Assembly (NCBI GenBank): GCA_019828545.1
Contig: JACVRA010000327.1
Coordinates: forward strand, 1 to 53,739
Direction of reading: 5' to 3'
DNA length: 53,739 nt
DNA from: Paracamarosporium sp. OC-R06-R3
Taxonomy: Eukaryota; Ascomycota; Dothideomycetes; Pleosporales; Didymosphaeriaceae
This document shows positions 24,806 to 34,954 of this stretch, in pieces (within the stretch, counting starts at the first letter, position 1; each line of letters begins with the position of its first letter). Made by a program: the position numbers and the translations under genes. The notes beneath the pieces are model-generated. The model ran no database searches. It saw nothing but the letters and a program-made list of their open reading frames with translations, and had not been told where the DNA came from.

Positions 24806-25778
24806 TGTGGGCGGGTGTGGGTGGTGAGGATGATGGTTGGATGCGATGGGGAAGGGGCTTATATGGTGTGCTGGCCCTAGAGTAGGTTGCTGAGCCTCTA
24901 TTGTGGGTTCACCGTTTGGAGTGTATGCAGGGTCTTCTTGTGATACACACATGCTCAGATGTGCACGTTGAGAGATGGGAGATGTTGCGTTCCGTTGCAG
25001 GTGGCAGTTTTGCGTGGATTTAGATACTGTTGTCAATACATGGTGGATCGCGAATCCAATACACAGAGTTTCCTCTTGTTCAAGCGGCGGAGGCGGTGCA
25101 AGGCTGTTAAGGTGACCTGGCTACTCTCGCACGACTCGGGACGAAACGCAGGGTCCCTCAGCGCTTACTCTTTCGACGTAGGGCACCGAAGTGGGTACAG
25201 ACACTTGCACGACATTCAAGGCTAACCCAACGCATCTATCGTTAAGAAATAACTCATTTCTACGAAAGAGTCAGTCGCAATTAATATCTACTGGCTCGTA
25301 CCTAGGCATCGAGAGCATTGCAAGATTCGTTCTACTCCTTCTTCCCGAGGAGAGACAGGGAGTCCTGCAGCGACTACTCTTCCCCTCATACGACTTTCTT
25401 GTGTCCTGGCCGTGGTTGGTTCATGGTGCTGGTCTCGGCGCACAACCCCACCGTTTACATGCAGATCTGTCATTGACCCATGCTGTGGGGTATCGGCAGA
25501 TTGACATCGCCTAAAAACAACCCAGGAACTGCCCAACAAGCGACGGCCATCTACTACCGATCATTTGACAAGCGTCAGATCCATGTGCACTTATCGGGGC
25601 TCACACCGAGGATCATAGATGGGCCATCAGGGTAAAGTGATGCAGGGGCGTCGACAGCACTGATACTTAAGGTGCGAAGGATCACGAAGGTGGCTGATCC
25701 AGGCTTTTCTTGGAAATTTTATCGCGTTTCAGGACTACAAAAGGAGGTGCGGTTTGGCGATTCGACAACAACGGCACA
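24806..25778. promoter_or_regulatory. Divergent intergenic region, 2EXR-like gene and MFS gene
   Basis: About 970 bases holding both promoters. Short frames on each strand (for example near 25191-25539) have no homologue I recognise. The distance suggests separate rather than tightly shared promoters. No distinct repeat or TATA box is obvious. Confidence 0.4.
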
Positions 25779-27823
25779 ATGGCACTCGGTATCATCGAGC
25801 CTAAGACGAGCGTGCAGCCGCCGGGGACGGAGTATCTGGTAGATACAACGCAGACAAGCGTTGAACATCAGTATGAGCACGCGCACTTCAAGCATGGGAA
25901 GGGAAAGGTTGTCACCAATGCCGCTTACTAGGTCTTATGTATTGACAATCATCCAGAAACAAGATATCGTTCTAGTCCCACAACCGTCCGATGACCCCAA
26001 CGATCCGCTCGTGAGTATTCACCGAGCGTCGCAAGAAATTTCATTGATAGCGTTCAGCTTTGGCCGGTATGGAAGCGCGAAGTTGCCTTCGTGGTTCTAT
26101 TCTTCAACAGCATCATCTTTGCCGCCTGTCCAGGGCCCATGATAGCCCCTGCAACCGTCGCGTTAGCTCAACAACTCGAAGTCCCGGTCAAGAAAGTAGC
26201 GCAGCTCTCTGGCTACCAACTTCTTATCGTTGGCGCACTTGGGTATAGAAATATTTTCGATTTCCCAGTCTTCGCATTCACCTTTTTTCTGGACTGACCA
26301 TTGCCAATGTAAAGCCCTATCGTATCCGTCCTCGCTGAGAAATATGGGAAACGCCCTCAATTTCTCTTCGCCAGCCTTTTCGGCGCGCTCGGCACCGGCA
26401 TATGCATAGCAGGTTTCGATCAATCTAGCCTAACTCAATCCTACACGGTGCTTCTTGCAGGGCGTATGATCCAAGGTCTGGGAACAACAGCCTACGAATC
26501 GCTTGCCGTCGCAGCAATTGGTGATATGTTCTTCCTGCATCAACGTGGCATACGAACCTCTTTGCTTGTTCTGACCACGGCATGCCTCGCGTCCTTCGTA
26601 GCCATATGTGCAGGCCATATGTTCGAGACGCTTGGAGCGCGCAATTTGTTCGTGGTTTTGCTGCCCTTGCAATTGTTCGGCTTTGTCTGCTCGTTCCTCT
26701 TCATTCCTGAGACGCAGTTTCGACGGAACCAGACAACAAGCGGTACCGCAACGGGGAACGAAGCACTCGCTGTGCAGGAGAAGGCCGAGGCGAGCACGCA
26801 CTCGATCACGCAGGAAACCACCACATCAGCCGCAAATACTACTATCCCTAGACGCACCTTCACCCAGGACTTGCGCCTGACATCCGGCATCTACAACCAC
26901 GACAGCATCTTCAAACTCCTGGGCCGCATCTTCGTACATCTCCTCAACCCGGCTATAGTATGGATCACTTTAGTCGCTGCCATCTTGATTGTACGCTTCC
27001 CTTCTTTATCTTCCACCCTTCTTTTCTACTTTATTTTTACATGTGCTTCCATTTCGTAACATGAGCTAACCCCACGACCAGTCTTTCTTTGTAGGTACAG
27101 CCTACACCCTCGCTCAAATCTTTACACCACCGCCCTACCGCCTCACCGTCAGCCAAAACGGATACTTCTTCACGGGCGCACTTCTCGGCGGCATACTTGG
27201 CGTGATTTCCGGGCCATTGTGCGATCTCTCGGCAAAAACACTCTCGCGGCGGAACAAGGGCAATTACGAAGCCGAATTTCGTATCCCGGTCAACATACTT
27301 GCCGTGACTATGCTATCCATCGGCTGGTTCACATTCATGTGGGCGTTGGAACACCCCACTCTTCGCGGCGGTGTCTATCTGTGCTCGTTCTGTTACGGCG
27401 CCGTCTGCTTTGGAACCAGCGTCGCGGGTACATCCACAGGTCTATACATCCTGTAAGCCTTGCCTTCATTTATACCTTTTTTACCCGAAGCTTTGGATCA
27501 TGTTGCTGATAGTAGCGACAGCGACGCCTTCCGTCCCTACGCGACCGAGATATTCATTCTACAGATGATGATCAAAAACTTCTTGTTCTACGCGTTTTCC
27601 ACGTTTATCAATGAGTTTGCGGCAGAGCATGGGCCGGCTCATATGTGTAAGGTCTGGGGCATTATCACGGTGTGTGGGTTTGTGACGTGTGTGCCTATGT
27701 GTAAGTGCTCTGAACTATTGACAATGAGAAGTGGACCAGGGCTAATGAGACGTAGATGTTTTCGGAAAGGTGAATCGCGCGTGGGTGCATCGAATGTATG
27801 TGAAGTATCTAGGGGATAAATGA
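25779..27823 (+). CDS. MFS transporter (DHA1-like), seven exons
   Basis: A 12-TM drug:proton antiporter-like transporter. In unspliced frames it looks shattered, but seven exons join cleanly: 25779-25907, 25957-26010, 26058-26242, 26315-26990, 27082-27452, 27522-27700 and 27756-27823. The product is about 553 aa. After the first intron comes the block DIVLVPQPSDDPNDPL, which is typical of the family, and the third exon encodes LWPVWKREVAFVVLFFNSII. The motif-A-like loop reads AEKYGKRPQF and TM4/5 contains GRMIQGLGTTAYES. A long hydrophilic central loop is rich in Gln/Thr. The last exon ends in KYLGDK. The first donor (GTTGTC) is weak. All junctions keep frame, so I regard the gene as functional. 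Substrate unknown; export of small molecules is the usual role. Confidence 0.85.
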
Positions 27824-28239
27824 GCAAGCGAGTAAGGGGTGCGAAGCTGGGACTAGAATCGAGAGTGCGATAAGTGTGGTATACTCTTTTTAACACAAGC
27901 TGGGAAAGTTGTCTTTTTCTTGCATCACAGATCAAGGGGTCTGTCGACCGACACCTGCAAAGAATTTCCCGCATAGAGCTCTCCGAATAGCCTGTGTTGC
28001 ATTTTTCGAAGCTACTCCCAGGTTTGCATCATGAGTTAGCAATGCGCAAGCTATGCTAAAATTGGCACGTGTAAATGGTCGTTAAATCCACTCTCGAAGT
28101 CATCGCTTTGTGCACTAAAATTAGACGCGAAGTACCACGCTGTGGCCCAAGCTTGTTCGGACTTTGGACGCCGTTTTTCAACGTCTCCTTTTCTCCAGGC
28201 ATCATCAGCTCAACATTAACGCAGTATTATGTTTGCACA
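27824..28239. other. Intergenic region MFS gene to orphan membrane protein
   Basis: About 416 bases. The reading frame of the next gene is open back to 28075, so some of this could be coding if a farther start is used. Otherwise no feature is visible. Confidence 0.4.
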
Positions 28240-29385
28240 ATGCCTCGTTTGAAGCCATATCGTGTGTGTAGAATTCTTTTCTATGTATGGCTTCTTGCGG
28301 TTACCTTATGGTCGTTGCTACCTTCACCATCGATAAAATACGAGCAAGAACACCTGCACAACGAGAAAACGTTGAAAACGGGTCTTCCCTTGACGGTCGT
28401 TGATAGTCATTCGACGACCTATGGCGAGGAGGACAACCGCGGCCATTTTATCTTCCAGTGGCGCCTTTCGCGACGTCTCTCGCTGGAAAACCAGGTGGAA
28501 GTAATCTTGAAAGTGGCCGAAAATGCGCCAATAGATCTGACGGACTTGATGAAAAGATCTGAATCTTTCCATTTTTCCAAGGCCAAGAATGATGCGATTC
28601 GCACACCTTTTTTCGACCCGACGCGGCTCGAGTTTGAAGTCCCCTGGATCGCGGACATTGAATGCTCCGACATCTGTCTTCCCTGGTTCGATCGCAACGA
28701 CAAGGCTTTGTTTACCCAGAGCATGCACGGCGGTGCGACCAAAATCCTACTACGCCTGGTTGTGGATGAGCGAGGCATGGTTGAGGTCTGGCCGGCATCA
28801 TTTGTTGACCACACTCTTGCTGAACTAAAACAAGTTCGAAAGAAACCAGAAGCTGCATCTTATAAAGAGGGACAATTGCTCGAAGAATCTTTAGAGTTCT
28901 TGCGGGATTCTGGTCATCCACTCATCCAACTAGAGGGCGGGGACATGACGAAATGGGAGGATATCAGAGTGCCCTATGTGCGAGGCAATCTGCCATCGAA
29001 AACCTACCGTATTCGGCAGGCTTTGCTAACGCGACTCGGTCCCGTGATACGCATCGCACTATTCCCTCCCCTTCTTGCCATCGGTTTACTTTCGGTAATG
29101 TCCCAAGTCTTATTACTCATACTACTTCAAGGTGGGCTTGCATGTGCCGGGATAATGCTATCATGCTGGTTGCGGGATGGAAAACCTGATTTCTGGCAGT
29201 GGACAAGAACGTTTTGGATGACTCGATGGATCTACTTTAGAACTTCCAAGACGGAAAAAGTGTGGGGTCCAGCGGGCCCTATGGAAACAAAACGAACAAG
29301 ACGCAACGAGTGGACTGGGGGCCGAGTCGTAGATTTGCAGAGGCCGAAGACTGTAAGGCTTGGACACGGATGGAATGACGTATGA
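28240..29385 (+). CDS. Orphan membrane protein
   Basis: I do not recognise this family. The likely product from ATG 28240 is 381 aa with no intron. It has a signal-anchor-like first helix (residues about 9-26, ILFYVWLLAVTLWSLL) and a long soluble middle with a pattern SxxCLPWFDRNDKALF. A C-terminal hydrophobic hairpin begins around VIRIALFPPLLAIGLL and ends in MLSCWLRDGKP, before a basic tail. This suggests an N-terminal anchor plus a C-terminal membrane domain with a lumenal or extracellular middle. The frame is open to 28075, which would add 55 residues. I prefer 28240 because it places a basic MPRLKPYR segment right before the anchor and has ACA ahead of it. Confidence 0.7.
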   Translation: MPRLKPYRVCRILFYVWLLAVTLWSLLPSPSIKYEQEHLHNEKTLKTGLPLTVVDSHSTTYGEEDNRGHFIFQWRLSRRLSLENQVEVILKVAENAPIDLTDLMKRSESFHFSKAKNDAIRTPFFDPTRLEFEVPWIADIECSDICLPWFDRNDKALFTQSMHGGATKILLRLVVDERGMVEVWPASFVDHTLAELKQVRKKPEAASYKEGQLLEESLEFLRDSGHPLIQLEGGDMTKWEDIRVPYVRGNLPSKTYRIRQALLTRLGPVIRIALFPPLLAIGLLSVMSQVLLLILLQGGLACAGIMLSCWLRDGKPDFWQWTRTFWMTRWIYFRTSKTEKVWGPAGPMETKRTRRNEWTGGRVVDLQRPKTVRLGHGWNDV

Positions 29386-30018
29386 CGAATGCGATTGAGC
29401 TACGGTATAGCCTGCTATACTTCTGTTCAGTGCACCAAAGAATCAACGCAGATGACTCGCCTTGTAAAAGAGACTACCGGCCAAATGAGCATGAAATCAT
29501 TGTTTGTCGATATCTTCACAACGACAAACAGCCAGGGACCGAGTTCACAGGATACAAACATTTACGGTACCTGCAGCATCGATACCTTATTGTCGAAACG
29601 GGCGAGCACGAAAGACAGCAGTGGCAGGGGCGCTCACATCACAACACCCGAAGAATATTCGGAGAACCCTGGTTTGAGGGACACAACGAAAACTACACAT
29701 GAAACGCAGGCTAGACTCTATCTCTACGAGGAGGCAATCTGCTGAATTCTAAAAATCGACATGTAATTGATAATATTCTTGTTCTTTCCGGAAGGTGCAA
29801 CTGCATATAGGGCGACAGCACCCTCTCTCAGAAGGCGCCACTTGAGAAGGAGTCGCCGGGGCTCTTCTTACCGGCAAAACATTGTTTGGTCGTTCACTTC
29901 ACCTTCACGGTCGACGCTCGCCGTATCACATCCATACCATCGCTATTCAACACGAATAGCATCTCTATACGTCATCGATCGCTTGTTCCTCACTTCGAAA
30001 ATCAGAACATCTCCAGAT
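29386..30018. other. Intergenic region with weak ORFs
   Basis: About 630 bases. A 118-codon plus frame from ATG 29389 to 29745 and an overlapping 106-codon frame begin right at the stop of the previous gene. Both are Ser/Thr-rich, without family resemblance or splice context, and I do not call them. The frame of the next ORF is open upstream to 29767 but without an ATG. Confidence 0.35.
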
Positions 30019-30654
30019 ATGGGCTTCCGCAGTTGGTGCAGAAAGACGGCTCGCCGTGCCTTTTCCGCCCTTCGCCGCGTCGATCCGGACTCAGAAGTAC
30101 TGTCATTGCCTGGGGCGTTGGCGTCTCTCCCAAAGACCACTCCATTGGCATCGTCTTTAAAACAAAGTCTCAGAGCTGCATTGGGCAGCATTCTACCCAG
30201 GCGGACATCTGCGCTTCAGAACCCGCCTTCAGTGCATTCTAGGTCCTCTACGCCGCTAACTGATTCTTCACATTCAAGTCACACGCCACCTTTGGACCAT
30301 GGCGGCCTATCGAACCACTATCGTTTTGCGCGTATCAACCTGGAGCCTCCTGTTGAAGCAAGGTACATACAAGAGTTCAAATATTGGCTCTACAGAGGGG
30401 AATCCCCTTCGTACATGTACGATTGTCAAGAGCATGCAATCTCACAACGTGACGGAATCTGGGATAAATTGTTCATCAATAATTTCGTCGCTGCGATGAT
30501 GCAATAGGATTTGCAACATGAAGAAGTTCGATTTCGAGAAAGGTTCCGGAATCAGTTGAGACGTTTTCTGGAGCGGCTGGACAGGGCTGATAGGGGTCAC
30601 AATGTTGGTGTTTGTGAAGAAGTCAGCAGGTGGATGCAGATTGTTTATGGATGA
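30019..30654 (+). pseudogene. Orphan ORF interrupted by in-frame TAG
   Basis: The ATG at 30019 opens a 162-codon frame ending in TAG at 30505-30507. Its N-terminus is basic (GFRSWCRKTARRAFSALRR) and its middle Ser/Pro-rich; the last part is WDKLFINNFVAAMMQ. After the TAG the same frame stays open for 48 more codons to TGA at 30652-30654, and they read like a helical protein (RFRERFRNQLRRFLERLDRA). No ordinary GT-AG intron removes the TAG; the only in-frame candidate would be 21 bp. So this is either a gene with a recent nonsense change, a readthrough case, a misread base, or a short complete gene followed by chance open sequence. I recognise no family. Confidence 0.5.
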
Positions 30655-31320
30655 TGTCAGGACTGACAAAGCGATGGGAGGATCGAGAGGTGTCAGTTGG
30701 CATAGCCGATTGTTCTTGGTCTAGGTGCATTGGGATTACATCGAATACGTATCGTACATCTTCAGTACCCGAAGCTCAAAATTCCAAAAAGGGGTATCCA
30801 TAGATTACCAACAGAGGATAGAAGATTGAACACGGTTGACTTTGGTACTGCCTATTCCAATGTGACACAAAGTGCTCGATCTGAAGTCCCAGCATTGTGA
30901 TTCCAACCAAAGAGCGTCTCAAAAAGAATAGAGACTCTAAGTGGGTGGTATTCGTAGGGTTCTATATCAAACGCAGGTCTACTTGATGTATGCACAGCTC
31001 GCTTCATAGGTTCGAATACGTTTCTTGCTCCAGGACAAAAAACCAGTACGCAGCCCTGTAGTTTTGTGATAATCGAGTCGGAGTAGCCACTTTCTTCCGT
31101 TGTGCCATTCCCACCAAACTACATAGTGAATATACAGCCTCCGGTGTTTTTGAAAGCAAAGCCACAGCGAAAGCAAGCCAGCCGCTCAGAAACAGTGCGA
31201 GGAATACTCTTTTAGCAAGATATCTTGTTCATAGTAACCATTCAAGTGAAAGCCAGTGTTCAATGAAGATAATCTACCGTCGGTATGAGATATGCTAATT
31301 TCCTATATACCCAAACCACG
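30655..31320. other. Intergenic region, A/T-rich
   Basis: About 665 bases downstream of the dehydrogenase stop and the orphan ORF. A 65-codon minus frame at 30979-31176 is not supported. No repeat or RNA gene is seen. Confidence 0.45.
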
Positions 31321-32427
31321 TTATAGCCACTGCTTGTTGCCGAATTGAGAAATGAAATCACCAGCGTTGCCTCCCTCTATACTAGCATTTGCAATTATCG
31401 GCCTCATGAGTGAAACACTCTCCTCGGGCGTGATTGGTCCCTTGAAATTGGGTGCATATTGAGGTGCCAATTTGCCGAAAAACTCTCCAATCCTCTGGAG
31501 CTGTTCGGGGGTTGCTATTGAGAAGACATCAGTAAAGTGATCCAGTACTTGTGGGAAGGGAACCATCTATACCTTCATTATTCTGGCCCACATCCACTGT
31601 CCCTGGTGCGAGTGACAAGAAGAAAATACTATCTTTCTTGAACTGGGCGCTGAACTTCGCGACGATCATATTGACTGCAGCTTTGCTGGTAGAATACAAA
31701 GGTGCGAGGTGCACGTTCCAGTTGCGGGTCAATTCAATGTCCGAGTAGCCGCTCGTGCTAGGGAGAAACATGATTAGTTACTTTAATGGAGAGTATTTTG
31801 AGTTTGTGACATACATTGTAATCACCTTCTTTGCTTGACCCTTTCGAATGAGTGGCAAGAAAAGATTGAAGAGATGGATGTTGCCAATCACGTTCACTTC
31901 AAAAAGTGCCCTTAGCTCCTGGGTCACCTTTTCAGGTTGGTCGGCACTGCTAGATTGTCAATTTATGGCGCAGATGAAGACCAATCATGCTCACAGATCT
32001 CCGATTCCGTCATATTGATCAAATGGGGTAATGAGACCCGCATTGGCAATGAGGTAATCCAAGCTACCACCAGTAATCTTCGCGGTTTCTGAGACAGCTT
32101 TCTGTCACAATTCATTAATCTTCAGCTCTGGTATTAATGGCTCCGTTTCTCACCTGTAAATGTTCGTAGTTCGTGACATCTGCGGTGAAGATGTGGATGT
32201 TTGACCGACCCTTTAGGTCCGGGTCTCCCGCCACCTTCTTCTCAGTTGCTTCCTTGTTACGGACAAGCCCAATGACGATGTTGCTTGGATCGCTTGAATA
32301 TTGGCGGAGGAATTCGTACTGTGCGAGGTAATTAGTCTTCATGCAGGTGGTGACATAAGGTAATTCTAGGGACCCCCGAACTTACTCCAATGCCCCTGGA
32401 AACTCCTGTGATGACGTATGAAGGCAT
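31321..32427 (-). CDS. Short-chain dehydrogenase/reductase, six exons
   Basis: An NAD(P)-dependent oxidoreductase of the SDR superfamily. Six exons (32427-32386, 32318-32154, 32101-31995, 31949-31815, 31757-31573, 31514-31321) join in frame to give about 275 aa, the classical SDR length. The first exon encodes MPSYVITGVSRGIG, the nucleotide-binding glycine motif (TGxxxGIG). Then come a Rossmann segment with FTADVTN and the structural motif NAG within LDYLIANAGLI. The catalytic motif has Ser at about 152 and YSTSK with Tyr about 171 and Lys about 175, so the active site looks complete. The third intron has tandem acceptors TAG-CAG that differ by one serine codon. The substrate cannot be inferred. 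The gene is divergent from the transcription-factor-like gene, which may be its regulator. Confidence 0.9.
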
Positions 32428-32802
32428 GTTGATGTGAGCTGTGAGGGTTTTGAAGACTTGGACGAGGACTGTATGATCATCCTAGTGGAACACTGAATGG
32501 TTATATAGCGTTTGTCGGTGGGGACTTTCTGGTAAAGCCTGTGGCAATGTCCGAATATCGCCGGAATGGCATTGCGTTCATGGTATTACATCCACATTTG
32601 TCTTGGGAAATGCACATCCTGTGCAATTCCTAGTGGCTGATAAGTTTTTGCTTACTTCAAACTTGCCAAATCTCGAGAGCAGCCCAACTAGAGCCGGCAT
32701 GTGTGTTGTTCCGTTGTATGAGACCAGGATATTCCTGAATCCAATAGACTGCAATTATATGCGGGCCGCTAGGCTATTCAAGGCTAAAACACTAGGGCTT
32801 AC
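32428..32802. promoter_or_regulatory. Divergent promoter, SDR gene and TF-domain gene
   Basis: About 375 bases between the minus-strand SDR start and the first usable plus-strand ATG at 32803. On the minus strand a TATATAA box lies at 32501-32507, roughly 75 bp before the SDR ATG. A shared promoter with an adjacent regulator is a common fungal arrangement, but no binding site can be named. Confidence 0.5.
32501..32507 (-). promoter_or_regulatory. TATA box of the SDR gene
   Basis: TATATAA on the minus strand, about 75 bp upstream of the dehydrogenase start codon at 32427; sequence and spacing fit a core promoter. Confidence 0.45.
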
Positions 32803-34852
32803 ATGAGAGTTGCTCAGAACACGACCTGCAGCGAAGGCTGCATGATAAGCGCCATGGCGTCTTTCCTCTTTTCGGATTCGCTTCTTCCCTCCGCTTCTCA
32901 TAATGTCAACCACAGTTGCCCACATCGTGACTCTTCGCCCTTCTTGCAGCTACATCCAGATTACATGTGCGTTACTGCCAATCGAGTGGAACGGGTCTTG
33001 AAACAAAAAGGAATGACAAATCCAAAATCAGAAACAAGCTCTCAGTCTCGTGCCACTGCTACCTGCACACGCCTTCTGCCATCGAGGCAGGATCCAGAGG
33101 GAAACGGCCTCCGATTATCGTGGCCATACGGAAGTGGACATAGACGTGCAATCGTAAGCGAGGTCCCCGCGGGCAATGATGCATTCAACGTTCACGATGC
33201 GCGTATTCTCCATATCTCGAGTGAAGATATTGAAAGGCACAATCACTTCACAAAGGGCTCTTCCGAGAAAAGTACGTTGAGAGCTCAGGTATACCAATAA
33301 CTCGGAAGGCTCACTTGACTTAGAGAGCATATGGCAGCTGTTGGAGTTGGAGGTACCGATGGTGTCTACAGTGAAGGTCGATGTGGAGAACCAAGATCGA
33401 TTCCAGTATTGTAAGTCTTGCTAGCATTTTACACACTTATGCATATTGGGCATATACTGTGTTAGTATATGTCCGTGCTACTCTTGCGCATGATGCCAAC
33501 AGTATCACGTGCATTGCGACATTCTTGTTCCGGACGCTGCCTGCTCATGGTAATAGAAAACTAATGAGTGTAGTTCAGCACACTGCGTCAAAATCACTTG
33601 GCATCTTCGGCCATGATCCTATGGCACTAGGAAACGTGCTGATAAGGATTGCATTGGCTAGCAACACGACGTCTGCTCAGGCAGTGCGCGAATGCCTCTT
33701 GGCGTATTCTGCGCTTCATCGCCACGGGATCCACGCACAAGCAATGGAGAACAAGATTGCTGCCATAAATGCCCTCAAGGTTGCTGCGGGAAGTGAAATG
33801 GGTTCTTTGGAAGCACTTCAGCACGTCGCCTCGGGAATGCTATTGTGCTCTTTCGAGGTGAGGTTTAGTTTGCATCCTACCACGGCATGATCATACCAGA
33901 CTAATGAACTCGGTTAGACTTATTTATCATCTTGTACTTCAGACGATTGGCTCAAATATTTGCGAGGGGCCAAACACGTCATCCGAGCTGCTAATCTAGA
34001 CAAGCTCGATCCGAACGAAGACGTAACAATCCTTCTAGATTGGGTATACTACCACGACGTCCTTGCACGGTTCACTCTGCGTCATTGGTACAGAAAGCAT
34101 GGAAAGCCGATGCCAGCTTTCTTGGCAGTCACTTGCACGTCGGTAGATTTGATCACCCATGTGTCGGATTGGATTGATCAGGTGAGCGCATGTGTTACGT
34201 TAACTACGTTGGCTAAATCACTGATGTGTGAATTACATAGCCCATGCGTAGAACTTCGCCTTCGTTAGAGTCCATCGAATTGTTATCAGACATATGCGAT
34301 GCGATTCCAAGCCCTATCTGCAGTCTCGCTGTCGACGTACTTCAAGAACGGAAGCGCTTCCTAGAGATACTTGAGTGGAGAATCCGGAATATCGCTACGC
34401 CGGCTGCAAGTCTTGACAGTGAAAGAAGAGTCTCGGAACTAGAACTGTACAAGCTGGCCATGCTCATTTATCTTAACCGCGTGACCAAGAATCGACTTAA
34501 ACAGACCATAAACGTCCAAACGCATATTGATCGAGCATTCGAAATTCTGGCGGAGCTCGGCTCGTTCGAGCGGCAATTTCCCATCTTCATTATTGGCTGC
34601 GAAGCTCAAAGCGATACACAGCGGGCCATGATTTTAGATGCAATCTCGAGTACCGAATGCTCAATATCTTCTCGTTCGACGAACCACATACTGCTGTTGC
34701 TGCAGGCCATCTGGGCGCAAGATGATCTGGCTGAGGGCAAAACGAATTACTGGGAGAAAGTGAGCTACGTGATCAGTTGTTGTACAATTTTGCCTTCTTT
34801 TGTTTAGCATATGCCTTTGACAACATCTATTATCTCAAGAGCTTCTCCATAA
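32803..34852 (+). CDS. Fungal-specific transcription factor domain protein, Zn2Cys6 not found
   Basis: Resembles the Fungal_trans_2 regulators. Exons 32803(or 33013)-33271, 33324-33410, 33466-33857, 33918-34181 and 34241 onward join in frame. The end is uncertain: unspliced, the last exon stops at TAG 34805-34807 (about 592 aa). Splicing GTGAGC to TTTAG would instead end at 34850-34852. Family marks include GLRLSWP followed by the block HDARILHISSEDIERHNH, then IALASNTTSAQAVRECLLAYSAL, then DDWLKYLRGAKHVIRAANLD. In relatives a CxxC-rich Zn(II)2Cys6 cluster sits just before GLRLSWP. Here that place reads ATATCTRLLPSRQDPEGN with a single Cys, and no frame supplies a CxxCRxRxxKC pattern. It may be a regulator that has lost DNA binding, or a decaying gene. 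Divergent from the SDR gene. Confidence 0.72.
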
Positions 34853-34954
34853 ACCAGGCTCTACATAAACTCATGGAGCAAAGAATTAAATGCTGTGGAG
34901 TCTTTCATTAGTACTAAAAGCAATACAGCGTGCGATGACGATGGTATTCGCACT

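Noticed and set aside
29389..29745. 118-codon plus-strand frame after the orphan membrane protein
   Set aside because: Ser/Thr-rich, overlaps another frame of similar length, and no homologue or promoter is recognised; it could still be a small gene.
31001..31025. GGTTCGAAT resembling a tRNA T-loop
   Set aside because: No matching acceptor stem, anticodon arm or D-arm around it on either strand.
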